NCBI GenBank assembly: GCA_963741845.1
Contig: CAVUJV010000008.1
Span: 81,387-145,386 of the forward strand
From: Roseiarcus sp963741845
GTDB lineage: Bacteria; Pseudomonadota; Alphaproteobacteria; Rhizobiales; Beijerinckiaceae
Direction of reading: 5' to 3'
Length of the DNA stretch: 64,000 nucleotides
Within the stretch, counting starts at the first letter, position 1. The number at the start of each line of letters is the position of its first letter. The position numbers were made by a program, and so were the translations under genes. Of this stretch, positions 52,558 through 61,756 are shown in pieces. A model generated the notes under the pieces. It made no database searches and had not been told where the DNA came from. It worked only from the letters and a program-made list of their open reading frames with translations.

Positions 52558-53368
52558 TCAGCGCAGCGCCGGGGCGGTCACGCTCGCCTCGGCCGGACCC
52601 TTGCCCCCCGTCAGCGTGAGCCGCAGGTCGACCGGCGGCGCGGCGCCGTCGGGCTTCTGGCGCAGCGAAAGGGTGAAGCAGTCGCGCCCCTTGTCATCCT
52701 GCGCAGGCGCGCTCGTCACCCACCAGCCAGCCGGCGGCTCGACGAAGAGATCGCGCGGCGGCCCGGCTTCGCGGGGCGCACAGAAGCGCCAGGCGTCGGC
52801 GCCGGCCGCGGCGATCTCGCCGAGCGCCTTCGGCTCGACCGCGCGCGGCGACGCGGCGAGCGCCGCTTCGACGAGGCCCGCCTCGGGCGAGGGCTTTCCG
52901 GGAAGCGTCAGCGAGAGCTTCGCCTCCGCCGGCAGGCAGAGCTTTTCGCAGACGGCATAGTTGACATGCGTCTTGAGCGTTACCGCACTTCGCGGCGTCC
53001 TTCGGCTTGATCCGCAGCGGGATGGTCACGCCCCCGCTCCAGCCGAACGCCTGGCTGCCGTCAGCCTCCCGGATGCGGGTCGGCGCGGGAAAAACCGGCT
53101 CGACGCTCGCCACATTGGTCGAGCCGGAAAAGTCGAAGGTCGGCGGGACGCCCGCGTCGCCCGGGTCCCGCCAATAGGTGATGGCGTTCGGCGCGAGCCG
53201 GATCTGGACGGCCGCGAGATTCGGCCCGCCCGCGACGAGCCGCGCCTCGGACTTCGCCGAGCGGGCCCAGTCCGTCGCAAAGTCGTCCGCCGCCGCTTGC
53301 CCCAAGGCGAGGGCGGCAATGGCGGCCCCTGCCGCGATCCCGCCCATTTCCCGTCTGAACCGCATCAT
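52558..53368 (-). pseudogene. Periplasmic DsbD N-terminal-domain-like protein, frame broken
   Basis: The frame opens with a signal peptide (IAAGAAIAALALGQAAADDF). It then shows the immunoglobulin-like disulfide-carrier fold of the DsbD alpha domain: ARLVAGGPNLAAVQIRLAPN AITYWRDPGDAGVPPTFDFS and PLRIKPKDAAK, where it breaks. One extra base near 52983-52988, if removed, restores VTLKTHVNYAVCEKLCLPAE. That segment carries the paired cysteines CEKLC, and the frame continues to ASVTAPALR and a TGA at 52558-52560. The redox cysteines lie just past the break. Start MMRFRREMGG (ATG at 53368). The likely role is accepting electrons from a membrane thiol:disulfide carrier, supporting cytochrome c maturation or oxidative damage repair. 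It is divergent from yqgE. Confidence 0.72.
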
Positions 53369-53446
53369 GATCGGAACCTATACGCACCGGCCGAATTGGA
53401 CTACGTTTTGACTTCAAAATTTTTGGGGCGCTTCCCGGAGGCGCGA

Positions 53447-54049
53447 TTGAAACGGGCAGATCCGCCGCCGCCAACCAGTTTCGAGGGCCAGTTCCTGATT
53501 GCGATGCCCTCGCTTCGGGAAGGTCCTTTCGCGCGCTCGGTCGTCTATCTCTGCGCGCATCGGGAAGATGGCGCGATGGGCCTCATCATCAATCAGCGGG
53601 CCGACGAGATCGACTTCGGGCAATTGCTCGTCCAGCTCGACATCGTGACCGAGGGCGAGGCGATCCGGCTGCCCCCGCGCGCCGAGCGGGTCAAGGTGCT
53701 GCGGGGCGGCCCTGTCGAGACGGGCCGCGGCTTCGTCCTGCATTCGGCCGATTATGGCGCGACGGATTCGACCGTGAAGATCGCGGACAACGTCTGTCTG
53801 ACGGCCACGATCGACATTCTCCGCGCCATCGCCCGGGGAACGGGGCCGGCGCATGCGATGCTGGCGCTCGGCTATGCGGGCTGGTCGTCCGGGCAGCTCG
53901 AAAACGAGATCCTCGCCAATGGCTGGCTGACCTGTCCCGCCGATTCCGACCTCATCTTCGACGCCGATCTCGGCGGCAAATACGACCGCGCGCTGGCGAA
54001 ACTCGGCGTCAGCGCGGGATGGCTTTCATCCGACTCCGGCCACGCCTGA
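53447..54049 (+). CDS. yqgE: UPF0301/DUF179 protein YqgE
   Basis: The 200-residue product matches the YqgE/AlgH family. Blocks are FEGQFLIAMPSLREGPFARS, VVYLCAHREDGAMGLIINQR, VLRGGPVETGRGFVLHSADY and LGYAGWSSGQLENEILANGW. The molecular function of the family is not established. I start at the TTG at 53447 (MKRADPPPPTSFEGQ) because GGAGG lies 6 nt upstream and the first methionine otherwise would be inside the core. Its last 24 bp overlap the end of recF on the opposite strand. Confidence 0.88.
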   Translation: MKRADPPPPTSFEGQFLIAMPSLREGPFARSVVYLCAHREDGAMGLIINQRADEIDFGQLLVQLDIVTEGEAIRLPPRAERVKVLRGGPVETGRGFVLHSADYGATDSTVKIADNVCLTATIDILRAIARGTGPAHAMLALGYAGWSSGQLENEILANGWLTCPADSDLIFDADLGGKYDRALAKLGVSAGWLSSDSGHA

Positions 54050-55201
54050 AGCCGCGGGCTGCACGCCGCGTTCCGGCGAAACCTCGAACATCTGCGCCCT
54101 GCGCCGCAGCTCCGCGAAGGCGGCAGGGTCCGCCCCGGTGAGAAAGACCTGTCCGCCGAGCCGCTCCAGCGCGTCGAACAGGGCCGCCCGCCGGCGCGGG
54201 TCGAAATGGGCGGCGATCTCGTCGAGAAGCGTGAGCGGCGTGATGCCGGACATCTCCGCCACGAGCCGCGCGTGGGCCAGGGCGAGGCCCACCAGCAGCG
54301 CCTTCTGCTCGCCGGTCGAAGCGCTGGCGGCGGGCGCATCCTTGGGCCCGTGCCAGACCGCGAGATCGGCGAGATGCGGACCGATCAGCGTGCGCCCGGC
54401 CGCCGCGTCCCGCCGCCGGTTCTCCCTCAGCATCGCGCGGTAGCGGTCCTCGGCCCCGAGCGCCGGACCGCTCGCGGCGAGCCGCTCCACGTCCCCTTCC
54501 AGCGCAAGCTTCGCGTAAGGAAAGGGCGACGCGTCGTCGCGCTCGGCCTCGATCAGCGCCGCGAGGCGGCTCACGCATTCCTGCCGCGCCGCGGCGATGG
54601 CGACCCCAAGCTCGGCCGCCTTGTGCTCGATGGCGTCGAGCCACGAGGCGTCGAAGGACCGCTCCTCGAGCAGCTTGTTGCGGCTGCGCAGCGCCCGCTC
54701 GAACTGCGCGACCCGCGACCCATGCGCCGGGTCGATCGCCAGCACGAAACGGTCGAGAAAGCGCCGCCGCTCGCTCGCCGGACCGGCGAAGAGCTGATCC
54801 ATCGCGGGGGTGAGCCAGACGACGCGCACATGATCGGCGAAGCCGCGCGAAGCGGGGACCGGCGCCCGGTCGACGCGGCTGATTCGCTCGGCGGGCGAGT
54901 CCTCCGTCGCCGGCGCCCAGGCGGAGCCGAGCTGGCGCGTCTCGCCATCCTCTTCGATTTCGACCGAAAGCGCGAAGCCGCCGGAGCCCCCGACCCTCGC
55001 GCATTCCGCGAGTTCGGCGCGCCTCAGGCCGCGTCCCGGCGAAAGAAGCGACAGCGCTTCGAGGAGATTGGTCTTGCCGGCGCCGTTCTCGCCGCTTAGG
55101 ACGACGAGACGCCCGTCGATCGCAAGATCGAGCGCCGCATAAGAACGGAAATCCTTGAGCATCAGGCGGCGCACGAGCGGGCGCCGCTGTGCGGGGATCA
55201 T
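54026..55201 (-). CDS. recF: DNA replication and repair protein RecF
   Basis: RecF is an SMC-like ATPase that loads RecA at gaps with RecO and RecR. The 391-residue product has the N-terminal RLMLKDFRSYAALDLAIDGR and Walker A VVLSGENGAGKTNLLEALSL. The RecF signature VRVVWLTPAMDQLFAGPASE RRRFLDRFV is present, as is LIGPHLADLAVWHGPKD. The ABC signature is STGEQKALLVGLALAHARLV and Walker B is PLTLLDEIAAHFDPRRRAAL. The ATG at 55201 (MIPAQRRPLVRR) has GAAGG just upstream; several more ATGs lie within 30 bp further. dnaA, dnaN and gyrB are not adjacent. Confidence 0.93.
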   Translation of the reverse strand: MIPAQRRPLVRRLMLKDFRSYAALDLAIDGRLVVLSGENGAGKTNLLEALSLLSPGRGLRRAELAECARVGGSGGFALSVEIEEDGETRQLGSAWAPATEDSPAERISRVDRAPVPASRGFADHVRVVWLTPAMDQLFAGPASERRRFLDRFVLAIDPAHGSRVAQFERALRSRNKLLEERSFDASWLDAIEHKAAELGVAIAAARQECVSRLAALIEAERDDASPFPYAKLALEGDVERLAASGPALGAEDRYRAMLRENRRRDAAAGRTLIGPHLADLAVWHGPKDAPAASASTGEQKALLVGLALAHARLVAEMSGITPLTLLDEIAAHFDPRRRAALFDALERLGGQVFLTGADPAAFAELRRRAQMFEVSPERGVQPAASGVAGVG

Positions 55202-55273
55202 GCCTTCAACACTCGCCATGGGCATGGCCATGCGCCAGCGCCCACGGCCCTGTAAAGAGGAAAGGGCCAAGCC

Positions 55274-56270
55274 TTGGCCGGATCGACCGCAAGCGAAAAG
55301 CCTCTCGACGTCCTGATGCCCTCCGAGGGCATGGCGATCGTCGCCGATCTCATCGCGGAGAAGCTTCCGCTTCACCGGCTCTGGCTCGAAAAGGACAGCA
55401 AGGCCTGGCTCGCGGAATGGGGTCCGCGCATCCGGGCGGTGGCCTCGAACGGGGGTCACGCGCCCATCGACGGCGCCTTCATGAGCGCCTTTCCCAATCT
55501 GGAGGTCGTCGCGAGTTTCGGCGTCGGCTACGATCATATCGACGCCCGCTGGGCGGGCGAGCACGGGATCGTCGTCACCAACACGCCGGGCGTTCTGGAC
55601 GACGAAGTGGCGGACACCGCGATGGCGCTCGTCGTCATGGCGGTCCGGCGGCTGCCGCAGGCGGAGCGTTACCTTCGGGAAGGCAAGTGGCTCAAAGGCC
55701 CGTTTCCGCTCACGGCCTCGCTGCGCGGCCGGACGATGGGCGTGCTCGGCCTCGGCCGGATCGGCAAGGCGATCGCGGAACGGGCAAAGAGCTTCGGGCT
55801 GGAGATCGTCTATCACGGCCGCCGCGAGCAGGCGGACGTCCCCTACCGCTACTATGCCTCGCTTCCCGACATGGCGAAGGCCTGCGACATCCTCATGGTG
55901 TCCGCGCCGGGAGGCCCGGACACCCGCCGCGTGGTGGACGCGGAGATCCTGCGCGCCCTCGGGCCGGACGGCGTGCTCGTGAACATCGCGCGCGGTTCGC
56001 TGGTCGACGAAGCCGCGCTGATCGAGGCGCTGAAGACCGGGACCATTCTCGCCGCCGGCCTCGACGTGTTCGAGAACGAGCCCAATGTCCCGGCCGAACT
56101 GATCGCGCTCGACAATGCGGTCCTGCTTCCGCATGTCGGCTCCGCCTCGATCAAGACGCGGCGCGCGATGGCCGAATGCGTCGCCGACAATCTCGCCGCA
56201 TGGTCGCGAAGGCAAGCCGCCGCTGACGCCGGTCCCCGAGACGCCGTGGAAGGGAACGTGGGGGAGGTAG
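55274..56270 (+). CDS. D-isomer 2-hydroxyacid dehydrogenase (glyoxylate/hydroxypyruvate reductase-like), C-terminal frameshift
   Basis: This belongs to the D-2-hydroxyacid dehydrogenase family. Substrate-domain VASFGVGYDHIDARWAGEHG is followed by the Rossmann motif GRTMGVLGLGRIGKAIAERA. The catalytic Arg is in VNIARGSLVDEAALIEALK, Glu in GLDVFENEPNVPAELIALDN and His in LLPHVGSASIKTRRAM. The frame goes wrong after DNLAAW: correcting one base near 56203-56212 yields GKPPLTPVPETPWKGTWGR and the TAG at 56268-56270, a typical family tail. All catalytic residues precede the break, so function may be little affected. TTG at 55274 is used, with GAGGAAAGGG upstream. It is divergent from recF. Confidence 0.85.
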
Positions 56271-56276
56271 GGGGAT

Positions 56277-57370
56277 TTGCGCGGCGCCGCGCTTTCGAAG
56301 CAAGGGCCGCGATGGCGGTTCCGCTACGGCCTCCAGATCGCGATCCCGTCGGCGCATACTTATGGCCTTCCGACCGACGAGTGGCTCCTGCCGCAGGCCT
56401 TGAAACAGGCCGGCTACGAGACCGTCCTCATCGGCAAGTGGCACCTCGGCCACGCGGACAGGACCTACTGGCCGCTCGAGCGCGGCTTCGACCATCATTA
56501 TGGGCCGCTCCTCGGCGAGATCGACTATTTCACCCACGAGCAGCATGGCGTGCTCGACTGGTTCCGCGACGGCAAGCCGGTCAAGGAGCCGGGCTATTCG
56601 ACAACCCTGCTCGGCGACGCGGCCGTGAAGCTGATCGAAGAGCACGATCCGAAAACGCCGCTCTTTCTCGATCTCTCCTTCAACGCCCCGCACGCGCCCT
56701 ATCAAGCGCCGCAGGCCGATCTCGATCGCTACAAGGAGATCGGCGATCCGGCCCGGCGCGCCTACGCTGCGCAGGTTTCGGTGATGGACGACGAGATCGG
56801 GCGCGTGGTGCGCGCGCTCGATGAGAAGGGCATGCGCGACAATACGCTCGTCCTCTTCCAGAGCGACAACGGCGGCACGCGCAACCCGATGTTCTCGGGC
56901 GAGGTCGACACCTCGACCCTGAAGAGCCTGCCGCCGGACAACGGCCCCTATCGGGAAGGCAAGGGCACGGTCTACGAGGGGGGCGCGCGCGTCGCGGCGG
57001 TCATGAACTGGCCCGGCCACATCAAGCCCGGCGCCGTCATCGACCAGATGATCCACGAGGTCGACCTCTATCCGACGCTCATCGGTCTCGCGGGCGCGAG
57101 CGACGCCAAGAGCGAAGGCCGCTCGACGGCCTCGACGTCTGGGGAACGATCAGCGAGGGCAAGCCGTCGCCGCGCACCGAGATCGTCTACGACATCCAGC
57201 CCTTCCGCGCGGGCCTCCGGGAGGGCGACTGGAAGCTCGTCTGGCGCACGCCCCTGCCGCAGGTCGTCGAGCTCTACGACCTTGCGCGCGATCCGGGAGA
57301 GAAGGACAATCTGGCGGCCGAGCATCCGAACCCCGACCCGGGACGGCCGGAGTCCGCAAATACCGATTAA
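56277..57370 (+). pseudogene. Arylsulfatase remnant lacking the catalytic N-terminus
   Basis: Homology to type I sulfatases begins abruptly at about 56320 with FRYGLQIAIPSAHTYGLPTD. It continues with GKWHLGHADRTYWPLERGFD, LFQSDNGGTRNPMFSGEVD and VYEGGARVAAVMNWPGHIKP. The N-terminal third, including the Cys/Ser-x-Pro-x-Arg formylglycine site and part of the metal site, is absent: the preceding bases belong to the dehydrogenase 3' end. A further one-base loss near 57119-57122 shifts the frame; correcting it gives PLDGLDVWGTISEGKPSPRT and the C-terminus DPGEKDNLAAEHPNPDPG ending at TAA 57368-57370. With no active site it cannot be a working sulfatase. A deletion that fused it behind the dehydrogenase gene, or an assembly join, would explain this. 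Confidence 0.82.
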
Positions 57371-57876
57371 AGGCGCCACTTTCGCTTTAACCAGTAGGCG
57401 AAGGATTGCGACAACGCCTGCACCCGACCCTGCATGGCCTGGGCCACCAGCGTTTGATCGACCGGAGACGGAATATAGGTCGACGTCGCCTGAAGCTTCG
57501 TCTGGCGCGTTGCGGGGCCGCTCAACGTCGCGACGCCCTTCATCGCGTCGGGGTCGGCAGGCCCACCCTGACCCAAATAGATCGAATCGATGCGCACACT
57601 TAATGTTGCGCCGTCGGGATCGCCGGGGGCCATATTGGCGGACAATGCCTGCGCGAGCGCGCCTGGAAGCGTCTGCTGCACCCATTGCGCGGTCAGATTT
57701 CCGCTTTGCGCCAGCAGGGGCGCCGTGTCGATCTGAATGTTGCGGATGCGAAGGTTCGACGCCGCCGTCTGAGATTGAACCGCGGCGGTCTGCGTGGTGT
57801 TGCAGCCGCTGAGAACGCCTGCCGCGAGGACAGCGAACGCGACCAACGCGCGGCGCGTAAAGACAACTGTCGCCAT
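57367..57876 (-). CDS. Outer-membrane or periplasmic lipoprotein of unknown function
   Basis: The 169-residue product has a lipoprotein signal: hydrophobic ALVAFAVLAAGVLSGC with lipobox LSGC at about residues 22-25. The mature part has IRNIQIDTAPLLAQSGNLTA, GATLSVRIDSIYLGQGGPAD and ATSTYIPSPVDQTLVAQAMQ, a mixed alpha/beta pattern. I do not recognise a named family, though the layout recalls DUF4410/LptE-like small lipoproteins. The ATG at 57874-57876 begins MATVVFTRRALVAF. It is convergent with the sulfatase remnant, overlapping its stop codon. Confidence 0.75.
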   Translation of the reverse strand: MATVVFTRRALVAFAVLAAGVLSGCNTTQTAAVQSQTAASNLRIRNIQIDTAPLLAQSGNLTAQWVQQTLPGALAQALSANMAPGDPDGATLSVRIDSIYLGQGGPADPDAMKGVATLSGPATRQTKLQATSTYIPSPVDQTLVAQAMQGRVQALSQSFAYWLKRKWRL

Positions 57877-58026
57877 ATCTGGCCCTCCAAAAGATACCCG
57901 GCGCTTAGCCGCTCCAACCGAGCGGTTGGATTCTCGCCCTTCTGTTGAGACGCCGCAACAGCCTCCGAATAACTGGGGTTACCAATCGCGGAATTGCGGG
58001 CGACGCCGCGGCGCACCGCAACGGGA

Positions 58027-58824
58027 TCAGGCCTTGATGTCGTCGGGGCGGGGCATCGAGATGATGTTGTAGCCCGCGTCGACGAAGTGAACCTCTCCGG
58101 TCACGCCTTCGGAGAGATGCGACAGCAGATAGAGCGCCGAGCCGCCGACATTCTCGATCGTCACCGTCCGGCGCAAGGGCGAGTGGGCGCGCTCGAAATT
58201 GAACATGAAGCGGGCGTCCGCGATCCCCGCGCCGGCGAGCGTGCGAATCGGTCCGGCCGAAATGGCGTTGATGCGGATGTTGTCCGGGCCGTAATCGGCC
58301 GCGAGGTAGCGGACGCTCGATTCGAGCGCCGCTTTCGCCACGCCCATCACGTTGTAGTTCGGCATGACGCGGGTCGATCCGCCGAAGGTCAGGGTCAGCA
58401 TCGCGCCGCCCGAAGGCATGAGGAGGGCCGCGCGCTTCGCGACCTCCGTGAAGGAGAAGGCCGAGATCACCATCGTGCGGACGAAGTTCTCGCGCGTCGT
58501 GTCGGCGTAGCGGCCCTTGAGCTCGTTGCGGTCGGAAAAGCCGATGCAATGGACGAGGAAGTCGAGGCCGCCCCATTCGGCCGTCAGCTTCGCGAAGGCG
58601 GCGTCGATGGATTCGGTGTCCTCGACGTCGCAGGGGATCACCAGCTTCGAGCCGAGACTCTCGGCAAGCGGGGTCACGCGCCGGCCGAGCGCCTCGCCCT
58701 GGTAGGTGAAGGCGAGCTCCGCGCCCTCGGCCGCGAGCGCCTTTGCGATTCCCCAGGCGATCGAGTGGTCGTTGGCCACGCCCATCACGAGGCCGCGCTT
58801 CCCGTTCATCAAACCAGAGGACAT
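58027..58824 (-). CDS. fabI: Enoyl-[acyl-carrier-protein] reductase FabI
   Basis: FabI performs the NADH-dependent last reduction of the fatty acid elongation cycle. The 265-residue product has the cofactor start GKRGLVMGVANDHSIAWGIA and GGLDFLVHCIGFSDRNELKG. The catalytic Tyr-x6-Lys is in RVMPNYNVMGVAKAALESSV, and ISAGPIRTLAGAGIADARF follows. The ATG at 58822-58824 (MSSGLMNGKRG) is used; the open frame upstream is a shadow of fabB. It is the third gene of fabA-fabB-fabI, 43 bp after fabB, an order typical of alphaproteobacteria. Confidence 0.95.
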   Translation of the reverse strand: MSSGLMNGKRGLVMGVANDHSIAWGIAKALAAEGAELAFTYQGEALGRRVTPLAESLGSKLVIPCDVEDTESIDAAFAKLTAEWGGLDFLVHCIGFSDRNELKGRYADTTRENFVRTMVISAFSFTEVAKRAALLMPSGGAMLTLTFGGSTRVMPNYNVMGVAKAALESSVRYLAADYGPDNIRINAISAGPIRTLAGAGIADARFMFNFERAHSPLRRTVTIENVGGSALYLLSHLSEGVTGEVHFVDAGYNIISMPRPDDIKA

Positions 58825-58867
58825 GGATTGCTCTTCATAAGGTTCGCCAGGCAATGGGGGTCCGGCG

Positions 58868-60092
58868 TCAGGCTTCGGGGCGCTTGAACACGAGCGTCGC
58901 GTTCGTTCCGCCGAAGCCAAAGGAATTGGACAGGACGGCCCGAAGATCGACATTGTCGCGCCGCTCGCGGACGATCGGCATGTCCGCGACGGCGGGATCG
59001 ATCTCTTCGATATGCGCGCTTTCGGCGATGAAGCCGTTGCGCATCATCAGGATGCTGTAGATCGCCTCGTGCACGCCGGTCGCGCCCTGCGAATGGCCGG
59101 TCAGCGATTTGGTCGCCGAGATCGGCGGGCACTTGTCGCCCGAGCCGAAGACGGCGCGCAGCGCCTCGATCTCCTTGAGGTCGCCGACCGGCGTCGAGGT
59201 CGCGTGAGGATTGATGTAGTCGATCGGCGTCGTCAACCGTCCGCAGGGCCTGCCGCATGCAGCGCGCGGCGCCCTCGCCGGAGGGCGCGACCATGTCGTG
59301 CCCGTCGGAGGTCGCGCCATAGCCGGCGATCTCGGCGTAGATCCGGGCGCCGCGGGCCCGGGCGCGTTCGTATTCCTCGAGGACCAGCACGCCCGCGCCG
59401 GCCGAGATGACGAAGCCGTCGCGGTTCTTGTCGTAGGCGCGCGAGGCGCGCTCGGGCGTCGCGTTGAAGTCGGACGACATGGCGCCCATCGCGTCGAAGA
59501 GCACGGCGAGCGTCCAGTCGAGCTCCTCGCAGCCGCCCGCGAACATCACATCCTGCTTGCCCATGAGGACGTGCTCGTAGGCGGCGCCGATGCAATGGTT
59601 CGAGGTCGCGCAGGCGGACGAGATGGAATAGCTGACGCCCTTGATCTTGAACCAGGTCGAGAGCGTGGCCGAGGCGGTCGAGCTCATCGCCTTCGGCACC
59701 GCGAAGGGGCCGACCCGCTTCGGACCCTTCGACCGCGCAATGTCGGCCGCTTCGACGATCGTGCGCGTCGACGGGCCTCCCGAGCCCATGATGAGGCCGG
59801 TCCGCTCGTTCGACACCTCATGCGGCTCGAGGCCGCTGTCGAGGATCGCCTGATCCATCGCGACATGGTTCCAGGCGGTTCCGCCGCCGTGGAAGCGCAT
59901 GGCGCGCCGGTCGACGACCTCCTCGGCGTTGAGGGTCGGGGCGCCCTGAACCTGCGAGCGGAAGCCCATTTCGGCGAACTTTTCCGCCCGCGAGAGGCCG
60001 GACCTGCCGGCGTGCAGGCTGGCGGCGACTTCCTGCGTGTTCGAGCCGATGGAGGAGACGATCCCCATGCCCGTCACGACGACGCGTCTCAT
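58868..60092 (-). pseudogene. fabB: 3-oxoacyl-ACP synthase I FabB, frame broken before the catalytic histidines
   Basis: FabB condenses unsaturated acyl-ACP with malonyl-ACP. The first frame (MRRVVVTGMGIVSSIGSNTQ) has the active-site Cys in SISSACATSNHCIGAAYEHV and DGFVISAGAGVLVLEEYERA, then shifts after ALRTVD. Removing one base near 59229-59234 restores TPIDYINPHATSTPVGDLKE (first catalytic His), SATKSLTGHSQGATGVHEAI (second His) and LSNSFGFGGTNATLVFKRPE, ending at 58868. The reconstructed protein is about 407 residues, the family length. FabB is normally required for unsaturated fatty acids, so a one-base assembly error is likely. fabA lies 35 bp upstream and fabI 43 bp downstream. Confidence 0.92.
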
Positions 60093-60127
60093 CCGTTGCT
60101 TTCTCCCGATGTGGGCCGCGCGGCCTC

Positions 60128-60652
60128 TCAGGCGGTGGCCGGAGCGGATGGGCTGAACAGGCCGACCCGCATGTCCTTGACCTCGTAGATCCGCTTTCCG
60201 TCAGCCTCGAGCCAGCCGTCGGCGATTCCGAGAACGAGCTTGCCCTTGAAGACCCGCTTGATATCGACGCCGTAGATCACGTTCCGGACCGACGGGAGGA
60301 CCTGATCGGCGAACTTGACTTCGCCCACGCCGAGCGCGCGGCCGCGGCCCGGCAGACCGAGCCAGCCGAGGAAGAAGCCCGTCAGCTGCCAGAGCGCGTC
60401 GAGGCCGAGGCAGCCCGGCATGACGGGGTCGCCCTTGAAGTGGCAGTCGAAGAACCACAGCGTCGGCTTGATGTCGAAGGCCGCGCGGACCTCGCCCTTG
60501 CCGTTCGCGCCGCCCGTCTCCGAAATCTGCTCGATCCGGTCGAACATCAGCATGGGCGGCAGCGGCAACTGGGCGTTGCCGGGGCCGAACAACTCCCCGC
60601 GTCCGCAGGCGAGCAGATCCTCGTAGCTGTAACTGTTGCGGCGATCGCTCAT
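60128..60652 (-). CDS. fabA: 3-hydroxydecanoyl-ACP dehydratase/isomerase FabA
   Basis: FabA dehydrates 3-hydroxydecanoyl-ACP and isomerises trans-2 to cis-3-decenoyl-ACP, opening the route to unsaturated fatty acids. The 174-residue product has LLACGRGELFGPGNAQLPLP PPMLMFDRI and the active-site His in WFFDCHFKGDPVMPGCLGLD. ALWQLTGFFLGWLGLPGRGR and GVDIKRVFKGKLVLGIADGW follow. The ATG at 60650-60652 (MSDRRNSYSYEDLL) gives the family N-terminus. It is first in the fabA-fabB-fabI operon. Confidence 0.95.
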   Translation of the reverse strand: MSDRRNSYSYEDLLACGRGELFGPGNAQLPLPPMLMFDRIEQISETGGANGKGEVRAAFDIKPTLWFFDCHFKGDPVMPGCLGLDALWQLTGFFLGWLGLPGRGRALGVGEVKFADQVLPSVRNVIYGVDIKRVFKGKLVLGIADGWLEADGKRIYEVKDMRVGLFSPSAPATA

Positions 60653-61033
60653 CCTGAAGCGCTGTCTGCCCTCTTCGCCCGCGCTCCATCCGGCCGGGAT
60701 CCTCGGGCGGCTTGGTATCACAGGCCTGCGCTCGCCGGAAGCGCTCCTCCGAGGGCAAAAGGCCGCGCCACGCCGCCACAATTTAGCGTTTCGATTCGTG
60801 AGATTCCAGAGGCTTAGGTTCGATTTTAGCGTCGTCTCGTCGTCGTCTCGTCTGTCGCGCCCCCGCAGGGCCGCCGGGGCCGGGTCTCGCGACCGATTTC
60901 ATGGCGCCCTCCGCGCGCGGATAAGGCGGTTCCCCTCGCCCTCGTCTCCAGGCGCGCATTTTGGCTTCAGGCGGCGCCTCCGCCCCGCACTTTCTGATTA
61001 TCCGACAAAAATCGCATTTCAGCAAGAAAATGT
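60653..61033. other. fabA upstream region without a gene
   Basis: About 380 bp separate fabA from the transposase remnant. An 80-codon minus-strand frame (60783-61025) is low-complexity Arg/Pro-rich and has no ribosome binding site, so I do not call it. The region nearest fabA should hold the fab promoter. No irr-type divergent gene, which often sits here in related genomes, is visible. Confidence 0.4.
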
Positions 61034-61575
61034 CGGCGGGAGCGGCGTCCGCTGCCGGGAATGATGCTGCATCAGGACGGCTCGCGGCACGCCTGGCTCG
61101 AGAATCAGCCGGCGCTGGATCTCATCGTCACGCTCGACGACGCGACGGGGACGATCTACTCGGCCTTTCTCGTCGAGGAGGAAGGCACGGCCTCGACCTT
61201 CCGGGCTTGCGGGAGGTTTACGGCGAACACGGCCTGCCGATGAGCCTCTACACGGACCGCGGCTCGCACTATTTCCGGGCCACGAAGGCGGGCGAGATCG
61301 ACCGCGGCAGTCCGACCCAGGTCGGCCGGGCGCTCGACCAGCTAGGGGTGAGCATATCGGCGCGTTCTCGCCGCAGGCGCGGGGGCGATCGGAGCGAGCG
61401 TTCGGCACGCTCAGGATCGTCTGCCCAAGGAACTGAGGCTCGCCGGGATCGCCACCGTCGAGGCCGCCAACGGTTTCTCCGCGAGGTCATCTGCCGCCCA
61501 CAACGCCCGCTCGCGGTCCCGCCCGCCGGGGAAGGGAAATGTCGATTCGCAGAAAACCTGACGGCCCTTATCGTT
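61034..61575 (+). mobile_element. Degraded ISNCY-type transposase fragment
   Basis: Reading across frames gives the DDE-transposase core of the ISNCY group. ERRPLPGMMLHQDGSRHAWL, then DLIVTLDDATGTIYSAFLVE with EEGTASTFRA are in one frame. GLPMSLYTDRGSHYFRATKA and PTQVGRALDQLGV are in a second. RGRSERAFGTL, LPKELRLAGIATVEAANGF and LREVICRPQRPLAVPPAGEG are in further frames. The N-terminal DNA-binding part is absent and at least three frameshifts are present, so this is a dead remnant. No terminal inverted repeats are evident. A palindromic repeat abuts its right end. Confidence 0.8.
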
Positions 61576-61718
61576 GGCCAATGGATTGAAGCGTTCAGGC
61601 CACCGCATCATGGACGGGCTAGACCCGTCGATCCACGCGAACGCGGCTCTGCCCGTCTAAGATGCTGATTTTATGGGTCTAACCATATCGACAGTCTGAA
61701 TTGTACTGAGTCTACGTG
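61571..61718. repeat. Dispersed palindromic element, copy B
   Basis: It matches the reverse complement of about 26508-26668 along some 150 bp with scattered differences. Shared blocks are CGTTGGCCAAT, GAAGCGTTCAG, TCATGGACGGGCT, ATCCACG, CTGATTTTAT and GAATTGTACTG. The hairpin ATGGACGGG-CTAGA-CCCGTCGAT carries one mismatch, and the right-hand hairpin has decayed. It lies directly behind the truncated ISNCY transposase. Confidence 0.7.
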
Positions 61719-61756
61719 GATTGCATCGCGCCTTTGAAGGCGCAGGCTCGCCGCGC

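Noticed and set aside
55274..56824. A 516-codon frame suggesting a dehydrogenase with a novel C-terminal domain
   Set aside because: Beyond DNLAAW the frame is antisense-like, Arg-rich sequence. A neighbouring frame gives the normal family tail and a stop at 56270, and the region beyond encodes the sulfatase remnant in another frame.
60783..61025. An 80-codon minus-strand frame upstream of fabA
   Set aside because: It has no ribosome binding site, low-complexity Arg/Pro content and no recognisable domain.
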